This document shows positions 58,016-64,000 of a stretch of 64,000 nucleotides of DNA, piece by piece (within the stretch, counting starts at the first letter, position 1; every line of letters starts with the position of its first letter). The DNA is from Hyphomicrobiaceae bacterium (GTDB taxonomy: Bacteria > Pseudomonadota > Alphaproteobacteria > Rhizobiales > Hyphomicrobiaceae). The notes under the pieces are model-generated. The model was not told the origin of the DNA and ran no database searches. It saw only the letters and a program-made list of their open reading frames with translations. The DNA is taken from positions 22,171 to 86,170 of the forward strand of contig WBUN01000016.1 in assembly GCA_008933705.1 (NCBI GenBank). The letters run 5' to 3'. The position numbers and the translations under genes were made by a program.

Positions 58016-59110
58016 TTGTTTCAAGCGCGCACGCTCCGCTTCTACATCGCCAAGCGCTTCCTGCTCGCCATCTTCGGCGCGTTCGCGGTCTGCGCGGCGC
58101 TCATCTTCATGATCGACATGATCGAGCTGTTGCGCCTGTCGCGCCGCGCCACCGACCTGTCGGTCGCCACCCTGCTGTGGATGGCCCTCCTGCGCCTGCC
58201 GGCATTTTCCGAGATCCTGCTATCCTTTGCCGTGATGGTCGGCAGCATCGGCGCGCTGTTGAGCCTCAACCGCAAGTCGGAGCTGACCGTCATGCGGGCC
58301 GGGGGCATGTCGGTGTGGCAGTTCCTGCGCCCGGGCATCACCGTTGCCCTGGTACTCGGGGTTGCCGCCGTCGCCCTCTACAACCCCCTCGCCGCCACGG
58401 CTCGCTCCCAATCCGAGCGGCTCGTTGCCGAAGCCTTCGGCAAGGAGGCAAGCCTGCTCGCGAGTTCCGGCGAAGGCTCCTGGCTCCGCCAGGACGGCGC
58501 CGACGGCCAGTCGGTCATGACGGCCCGCGCAACGGCCGACCAGGGCCTTTCCCTGAGCGGAGTGACCGTCTTTCAATTCGATGCCCAGGACCGCTTTGCC
58601 GAGCGCATCGACGCCGACCGCGCAACGCTTGGCGACGGGGTCTGGGAGTTGCAGCGGGTCCGGGTGTCTCGCCCAGGACGCGAACCTGAGAATTTCGACA
58701 CGTATACCGTGAGCACCTTCCTCACCCGGGAGAAGGTCGGGGACGCCTTGGGCTCGGAAATCGCTGTCTCCTTCTGGCAGTTGCCGGAATTGATCGAAGT
58801 GGCTGAAAAGACCGGGCTTTCTGCGTCCCGCTACAAGATGCAGTATGCCCTGCTCATCTCCCGCCCAATCCTGCTCGTCGCCATGGTTATTTTGGCCGCC
58901 ACTGTGTCCCTGCGGTCATTCCGCTCCGGTAGGATACAGACTATGGTTTTGACGGGGATGGTCGGGGGAATCGGTTTCTTCCTGCTGACAGAAGTCTCGC
59001 GACAGGTCGGCGTTGCCGGTCTGATCTCGCCGGACATGGCAGTGTGGGTACCGATAAGTCTGGCGTTGCTCATTTCGCTAACGGTGTTGCTGCACCAGGA
59101 GGACGGCTGA
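58016..59110 (+). CDS. lptG: LPS export permease LptG
   Basis: A 364-residue partner of LptF, with the same six-helix and jellyroll layout: LRFYIAKRFLLAIFGAF at the start, coupling helix LNRKSELTVMRAGGMSVWQFL, and final helices from ISRPILLVAMVILAA on. The start is a TTG at 58016, supported by GAGGAG seven bases upstream and by homologues beginning here. It begins three bases after the lptF stop. Confidence 0.94.
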   Translation: MFQARTLRFYIAKRFLLAIFGAFAVCAALIFMIDMIELLRLSRRATDLSVATLLWMALLRLPAFSEILLSFAVMVGSIGALLSLNRKSELTVMRAGGMSVWQFLRPGITVALVLGVAAVALYNPLAATARSQSERLVAEAFGKEASLLASSGEGSWLRQDGADGQSVMTARATADQGLSLSGVTVFQFDAQDRFAERIDADRATLGDGVWELQRVRVSRPGREPENFDTYTVSTFLTREKVGDALGSEIAVSFWQLPELIEVAEKTGLSASRYKMQYALLISRPILLVAMVILAATVSLRSFRSGRIQTMVLTGMVGGIGFFLLTEVSRQVGVAGLISPDMAVWVPISLALLISLTVLLHQEDG

Positions 59111-61504
59111 GTGATGCGTCGAGCGCCGATACCGCACAGCAAGTGCGGCGGAGCGCCAGTCTGGAGCCGTCGTGCGCGCCGGCTGCAGGCGGGGTGCGCG
59201 CTCGCCTTTGCAGCCATCGCCTCGGCCGTCCTGACCTTCATCCCCGGACCTGCCAGCGCCCAGGATCCCAGCGTCAAGACCACCACCACCGCGACCAAGG
59301 CCTTCCCCAAGAAGGCGGGCAGCATGTTCGGGCCCGCCCCCAAGATCGACCGCACCCAGCCCCTGTACCTGCAGGCCGATCAGCTGATCTACGACACCAA
59401 GAACAGCCGCGTGATCGCCCAGGGCAATGTCGAGATCTACTACAACAACTACATCCTCACCGCCGATCAGGTCATCTACGACCAGAGCGTCAACAAGCTG
59501 ATCGCGGAGGGCAATGCCCAGCTCAAGGATCCCAACGGCAGCATCACCCGCGCCGACCGGTTCGAGGCCTTGGATGACTTCCGCGACGCCTTCGTGCAGT
59601 CGCTGAGCGTCATCACGCAGGACGACACGCGCATCGCTGCCGAGCGGGCGACGCGACGCGAAGGCAACATCAACGAGTACGAGCGCGCCAAGTTCACGCC
59701 CTGCAAGAACGATCCCGGCATGCCGCCGCTGTGGTGCATCGGCGCGGCCCGCATCATTCACGACCAGCGCGCGGCAACCATCACCTACCAGGACGCCCAG
59801 TTCGAGCTGTTCGGCGTACCCATCGCCTATCTGCCCTACTTCCAGCACGCCGATCCGTCGGTGAAGCGGCGTTCCGGCTTCCTGGCGCCGCTGATATCGA
59901 ATTCCTCAACGCTCGGCTTCTCGACGGAGATCCCCTATTACTTCGCGTTGGCGCCGAACTATGACTTCACCTTCCACCCGCGCTACTTCAGCAAGGAAGG
60001 CATCCTTTACCAGGGCGACTGGCGCCACCGGCTGGCTGACGGTCAGTACACCGTCAAGATCGCCGCCATTGATCAGGAGGGTGGCGAGGAGCGGGGCTGG
60101 CGCGGATCCTTGGAGACCAAGGGGCAGTTCTCCCTGGCCTCGTGGTGGCGGTTCGGCTGGGACATCACCGTCGAGAGCGACGCGAGCTTCCGCCGCTACT
60201 ACCAGCTCGATTCCATCCTGCAGACCGACCGCGTGAACACCGCCTATCTGCAGGGCATGAACGATCGCAACTACTTCAGCGCCAAGCTGTATCACTTCGG
60301 CGGCCTGCTGCTGAACGATCCCAACTACTCCGACTCGCGCGTTCTGCCCGTGGTCGACTACAACTACATCTGGGGCGCGCCGGTGGCCGGCGGCGAGCTC
60401 AGCTTCACCGGCCATGCCCGCAGCATGACCCGCACAGGCAGCAACACCGACACCAACCACGCCCTGGTGGAGGCGAGCTGGCGCCGCAAGATGATCGATC
60501 CGGTCGGCCAGGTGTGGACGCCGTTCGGCAACGTGCGCGGCGACGTCTACAGCTATGCGGATGCGACCGATCCCAACAATCCCGCCATGACGATCCCCGA
60601 CGACACGGTGGCGCGCGGCATGGCCACGGCCGGCATGCTGTACTCCTACCCCTTCGTCGCCCGCACGGCGTCGGCCTCGCACGTGATTGCGCCGACGGCG
60701 CAGATCATCGTGCGCCCGGACAAGGTCAGCCAGTTCCGCCTGCCCGACGAGGATGCCAAGAGCCTTGTTCTCGACGACACGCTGCTGTTCGACATCGACA
60801 AGTTCTCCGGCTACGACCGCTTCGAGACGGGAACCCGCGCCAACGTCGGCGTGCAGTACACGATGCAGGCCAACAACGGCAGCTATGCCCGGGCTGTGTT
60901 CGGCCAGAGCTATCATCTGGCTGGAGACAACCCCTACGTTACGCCGGGTCTGGATCCGACCTCCAAGTTCAATTTCTCGCCGGTCAGCGGCCTCGAAACC
61001 GACAGGTCGGACTACGTCGCGGGCCTGTACCTCTCGCCGTTCGCCGGCTTCAGCGTCATTTCGCAGGCCCGCTTCGACGAGCGCGACTGGTCTCTGCGCC
61101 GCCAGGACACCCTGCTGCAGGCCTCCTATGGGCCCATCTCAGGCTCGGTCGGCTACACCTTCTCGGCCTTCGATCCGGCGCTGGGCGTGGTCGACAACCA
61201 GGAGGACGTGCTGGCGGCCTTGAGGCTGCAGCTGACGACCAATTGGAGCGTCGGCGGCTTCGTACGCTACGACATCGACGTGCAGAAGCGCGTGCAGGAT
61301 CAGTTCCAGGTCAAGTATGCGGATGAATGCTTCGTGCTGACGGCGAGCTACACGGAGACGTTCGTTGAGAACGCCGCCCTCGACCTCAAGCCGGACCGCA
61401 CCCTGATGCTCCGCTTCGAGCTCAAGTACCTGGGCGAGTTCAACTACAAGACCGACGCGCTCGACCACACGTTCGGCGACACCAAGGGCAACATACCTCA
61501 GTAG
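59111..61504 (+). CDS. lptD: LPS assembly outer-membrane protein LptD
   Basis: A 797-residue outer-membrane component inserting lipopolysaccharide. After an N-terminal signal region (…ALAFAAIASAVLTFIPGPASA) comes the LptA-like jellyroll (ADQLIYDTKNSRVIAQGNVEIYY, then a second similar unit) and a large barrel (FLAPLISNSSTLGFSTEIPYYFALAPNYD onwards). Cysteines are few, so the disulphide scheme of E. coli may not apply. The GTG at 59111 has GGAGG eight bases upstream; ATG 59114 is one codon later. It starts right after the lptG stop. Confidence 0.95.
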   Translation: MMRRAPIPHSKCGGAPVWSRRARRLQAGCALAFAAIASAVLTFIPGPASAQDPSVKTTTTATKAFPKKAGSMFGPAPKIDRTQPLYLQADQLIYDTKNSRVIAQGNVEIYYNNYILTADQVIYDQSVNKLIAEGNAQLKDPNGSITRADRFEALDDFRDAFVQSLSVITQDDTRIAAERATRREGNINEYERAKFTPCKNDPGMPPLWCIGAARIIHDQRAATITYQDAQFELFGVPIAYLPYFQHADPSVKRRSGFLAPLISNSSTLGFSTEIPYYFALAPNYDFTFHPRYFSKEGILYQGDWRHRLADGQYTVKIAAIDQEGGEERGWRGSLETKGQFSLASWWRFGWDITVESDASFRRYYQLDSILQTDRVNTAYLQGMNDRNYFSAKLYHFGGLLLNDPNYSDSRVLPVVDYNYIWGAPVAGGELSFTGHARSMTRTGSNTDTNHALVEASWRRKMIDPVGQVWTPFGNVRGDVYSYADATDPNNPAMTIPDDTVARGMATAGMLYSYPFVARTASASHVIAPTAQIIVRPDKVSQFRLPDEDAKSLVLDDTLLFDIDKFSGYDRFETGTRANVGVQYTMQANNGSYARAVFGQSYHLAGDNPYVTPGLDPTSKFNFSPVSGLETDRSDYVAGLYLSPFAGFSVISQARFDERDWSLRRQDTLLQASYGPISGSVGYTFSAFDPALGVVDNQEDVLAALRLQLTTNWSVGGFVRYDIDVQKRVQDQFQVKYADECFVLTASYTETFVENAALDLKPDRTLMLRFELKYLGEFNYKTDALDHTFGDTKGNIPQ

Positions 61505-61687
61505 GACGGCACGCTGCCTGCGCCCCGTTAGGGCTGCCGGCAGAAAAAGTGCCGTGACCATGACGAATTCCGGGCCAGCGGCTTGCCACGCCGTCGCCAA
61601 GGTTGTCTTGTGGATATTGGGCGCCGCCCACACGCGCAGGGCGGTAACATCGGCGCCACGAATCGCCCTCAACCCGGCTCGCTCCAG

Positions 61688-62917
61688 ATGCACCGCAACG
61701 CAGCCCGCCGTCGTACCGCCGTCCCGACGCTCGCCGCGCTGGTTGCGTTCACTGCCGGCATCGGCTGCAGCGTCTGGCCCCTGGCCGCACAGACGCCCCC
61801 CCCGAAACAGCGGGCGGCAGCCCAGACGGCCAAGGCGGACCGGCCGGCGCCGGCTCCCAAGGGCGGGCAAGCCATCGTCGTGCTGGTCAATGACGAGCCG
61901 ATTACGGCCTACGAGATCGAGCAGCGCGCCAGCTTTCTGGCCGCCAACGGCGGTGGCGGCCCTCCGCCCGACTTGAAAGCCAAGGCCGAAGCGCGCTGGG
62001 CACAGATCATCAAGGATCCGAGGACGAACGAGCGCTTCCAGCAGTTGCTCCGGCAGAAGGGCGTGAAGACCCAGCAGGAGGCACAGGCGCTGCAGATCCA
62101 GTTCGTGAAGGGCCTGCAGCAGGAGATGGTGGAGCAGCTCAGGCGGGAGGCGCGCGCAACGATACTGCCGCAGCTCAGGAAGAACGCCAAGGAGGAGCTG
62201 ATCGAAGAGCGCGTCAAGCTGCAGGAGGCCAAGAAGATCGGCTCCGAGATCGGTGATGAGGACATCAAGCGCGTGCTCAAGGGGCTGGCCGAGCGCAACA
62301 AGATGACCGTGGAGCAATTCGCCGAGCACGTTAAGCACGCGGGCTTCGAGCTGGCGACCTTGCGGGAGCGCATGCGCGCGCAATACGCCTGGCGCGAGGT
62401 GATCCGCCGCAAGTTCGGGCACCAGGTCGCGGTCACCCAGCGCGATGTCGATCGTCTCATCTCCTCATCGGCGGTGGAGTCCGGCGAGGATACCGTCGAG
62501 TTGCAGCTTCAGAAGATCACGCTGCCCCCGGTGGGCAGCACCGACCAGGCCGGGCTGGTGCGGCGCTATGCGGAGGCTGAGGCCCTCAGGCGCAAGTTCG
62601 AGGGCTGCAAGTCGATGGCCGGCTTGGCAAAGACGGCCGCCAACGCCAGGTTTGACGACATGAAGTTCGTCAAGCCGAGCTCCATTCCGGAGCCGACCCG
62701 CGCCATGCTGCTTGGCGCCAAGGATGGAGACATCCTCCCGCCGACGACCACGCCAGGCGGCATCGAGATCTACGCCGTCTGCTCGCGTCGCGTGCTCAAG
62801 GGCGACGAGAAGCAGCGCGAGAAGGCGCAGGACGAGTTGCAGCAGCGCGAATTCGACATCATCTCCAAGCGCCATCTGCGCGACCTGATGCAGGAAGCGC
62901 ACATCGAATACCGATGA
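61688..62917 (+). CDS. SurA-like periplasmic chaperone
   Basis: A 409-residue exported protein. A signal sequence (…VPTLAALVAFTAGIGCSVWPLAAQ) precedes a proline/alanine-rich stretch and the SurA N-terminal fold IVVLVNDEPITAYEIEQRASFLAAN, a long helical core (VKGLQQEMVEQLRREA, LRERMRAQYAWREVIRRKF) and one degenerate parvulin-like region near residue 265-370. It probably escorts barrel proteins such as LptD to the outer membrane. ATG 61688 starts the signal peptide. Its stop overlaps pdxA as ATGA. Confidence 0.88.
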   Translation: MHRNAARRRTAVPTLAALVAFTAGIGCSVWPLAAQTPPPKQRAAAQTAKADRPAPAPKGGQAIVVLVNDEPITAYEIEQRASFLAANGGGGPPPDLKAKAEARWAQIIKDPRTNERFQQLLRQKGVKTQQEAQALQIQFVKGLQQEMVEQLRREARATILPQLRKNAKEELIEERVKLQEAKKIGSEIGDEDIKRVLKGLAERNKMTVEQFAEHVKHAGFELATLRERMRAQYAWREVIRRKFGHQVAVTQRDVDRLISSSAVESGEDTVELQLQKITLPPVGSTDQAGLVRRYAEAEALRRKFEGCKSMAGLAKTAANARFDDMKFVKPSSIPEPTRAMLLGAKDGDILPPTTTPGGIEIYAVCSRRVLKGDEKQREKAQDELQQREFDIISKRHLRDLMQEAHIEYR

Positions 62918-63987
62918 GGCGCACGATGACGGCCCGGCCTCCCAGCCCTGCTCGCAAGGGCGGGCGCAAGCCGCCTGATGCTCTCGCTGTAACCATCGGT
63001 GACCCGGCCGGCATCGGGCTCGACATTACCTTGGTGAGCTGGCGCGATCGCCGGCAGCTCGGCTTGCCGCCGTTCGCCCTCTACGGGGACACAGCGGCCG
63101 TGCGCGCGCGGGCGCGCGTGCTCGGCATCGATGCACCGCTCGCCACCGTCGCCGGCGCCGAGGAGGCCGCGGCGGCCTTCGATCGCGCGCTCCCGATATG
63201 CACCGTGGTCTCCGGCAAGGGCGGCGGCGCCGCCGATGCCCTTGTGATCGCCGCCATCGAGGCGGCCACCGCCGCCGTCGCCGAAGGCAACGCGCTGGCC
63301 CTCGTGACCAATCCCATTGCCAAGCGATCGCTGCAGGCAAAGGGCTACAGCCATCCGGGCCACACCGAGTTCCTGGCCGCGCTCGCGGCGCAGCATCGTG
63401 GCGGCCGCTCCTACAGGCCGGTCATGATGCTCGCCTCGGACGAGCTCAAGGTCGTGCCGGTCACGGTGCACATGCCCCTGTCGGCGGTACCGGCGGCCCT
63501 GACCCGGCCGTTGCTGACCGAGACCATCCGCATCACGCACGCTGCGCTCGCCGCAGACTTCGGCATCGCCGCGCCGCGCCTCGCCGTGACCGGGCTCAAT
63601 CCCCATGCCGGCGAGAGCGGCCTGATGGGCGGCGAGGAGGCAGCCGTCATCGCGCCCGTCGTCGCGGAGCTCGCAGCAGAAGGCATGGCCATCACCGGCC
63701 CCCACTCGGCCGACACCCTGTTTCACGCGGAGGCCCGGCGCGGCTACGACGCAGCCATCGCCATGTATCACGATCAGGCCCTGATCCCGCTGAAGACCCT
63801 GGCCTTCGACCACGGCGTCAACGTCACGCTGGGGCTGCCCTTCGTGCGCACCTCGCCCGACCACGGCACCGCCTTCGCGCTCGCCGGCACGGGCAAGGCG
63901 CGGCCGGGCAGCTTCGTCGCCGCCGTGCGCCTCGCCGCCGAGCTCGGCCGGCGCCGTGCCACGGCCAGCCTGCCGCCCGCGCCATGA
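62914..63987 (+). CDS. pdxA: 4-hydroxythreonine-4-phosphate dehydrogenase
   Basis: A 357-residue NAD-dependent enzyme of pyridoxal phosphate synthesis, giving 3-amino-2-oxopropyl phosphate. Motifs: TIGDPAGIGLDI at the start, the metal-binding histidines in YSHPGHTEFLA and GLNPHAGESGLMG, GPHSADTLFH, and MYHDQALIPLKTLAFDHGVNVTLGLP in pieces. The ATG overlaps the stop of the SurA-like gene by four bases, and its own stop overlaps the next gene in the same way, so three genes are translationally chained. Confidence 0.95.
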   Translation: MRRTMTARPPSPARKGGRKPPDALAVTIGDPAGIGLDITLVSWRDRRQLGLPPFALYGDTAAVRARARVLGIDAPLATVAGAEEAAAAFDRALPICTVVSGKGGGAADALVIAAIEAATAAVAEGNALALVTNPIAKRSLQAKGYSHPGHTEFLAALAAQHRGGRSYRPVMMLASDELKVVPVTVHMPLSAVPAALTRPLLTETIRITHAALAADFGIAAPRLAVTGLNPHAGESGLMGGEEAAVIAPVVAELAAEGMAITGPHSADTLFHAEARRGYDAAIAMYHDQALIPLKTLAFDHGVNVTLGLPFVRTSPDHGTAFALAGTGKARPGSFVAAVRLAAELGRRRATASLPPAP

Positions 63988-64000
63988 GCCAGCATCGCGA
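63984..64000 (+). CDS. Start of next gene, probably rsmA (16S rRNA dimethyltransferase)
   Basis: ATG at 63984 overlaps the pdxA stop (ATGA), and the frame stays open for the remaining five codons (M-S-Q-H-R). The identity as rsmA/ksgA is inferred only from the usual lptD-surA-pdxA-rsmA order; the sequence is too short to show it. Confidence 0.45.

Overview
The window is high-GC DNA from an alphaproteobacterium, most likely of the order Hyphomicrobiales (Rhizobiales). The evidence is gene content and order: a CckA hybrid kinase next to recA and alaS, ntrY-ntrX-dat-hfq-hflX, an ATP12-type F1 assembly chaperone, a DksA without the usual four-cysteine zinc site, a recA promoter carrying a GAAC-N7-GTAC SOS operator of the kind defined in Rhizobium, and lptF-lptG-lptD-surA-pdxA-rsmA. 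There are no rRNA genes, transposases or CRISPR arrays, and only one tRNA.

Region 1 (1-7.1 kb) is the most unusual. A 4'-phosphopantetheinyl transferase cut by the window edge sits 16 nt before a 1404-residue Pls/PosA-type single-module non-ribosomal peptide synthetase (adenylation domain, carrier domain, then three repeated membrane plus left-handed beta-helix units). The specificity pocket read by eye resembles a lysine code, so a poly-lysine-like or other basic amino acid product is a reasonable hypothesis. Two divergent outer-membrane beta-barrel genes follow.

Region 2 (7.2-12.4 kb) holds a cupin, tRNA-Leu(GAG), lipB, a small secreted protein, a 23-residue lysine/alanine-rich peptide gene, a LysR regulator with a clear palindromic operator, an acylphosphatase and a gamma-glutamyltransferase-like hydrolase. 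Region 3 (12.5-18.7 kb) carries pccA and pccB (propionyl-CoA carboxylase), separated by two genes of unknown function.

Region 4 (18.8-32.9 kb) looks like a conserved rhizobial backbone (pccB, ATP12, HAD phosphatase, RluC/D synthase, crcB, rarA, DegQ-type protease, rplQ-rpoA-rpsK-rpsM) with insertions: a patatin, an aldehyde dehydrogenase, a DUF190 gene, a small membrane protein and an orphan Tae4-like amidase. crcB is preceded by a fluoride riboswitch with its own promoter and intrinsic terminator. The rpsM-rplQ operon follows alaS instead of the adk/secY genes and has its own candidate promoter.

Region 5 (33-49.9 kb) has alaS, recA, cckA, a FliO-like protein and an MscS-type channel (ATGA overlap), dksA, an orphan MoxR ATPase, a fatty acid hydroxylase, a zinc metallopeptidase, malonyl-CoA decarboxylase and a lactonase-like metallo-beta-lactamase. 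Region 6 (49.9-64 kb) has hflX, hfq, a D-amino-acid aminotransferase and ntrX/ntrY on the minus strand, then the outer-membrane assembly run lptF-lptG-lptD-surA-pdxA and the first codons of a gene that is probably rsmA on the plus strand. All function calls come from motif and domain recognition by eye; no database search was run.
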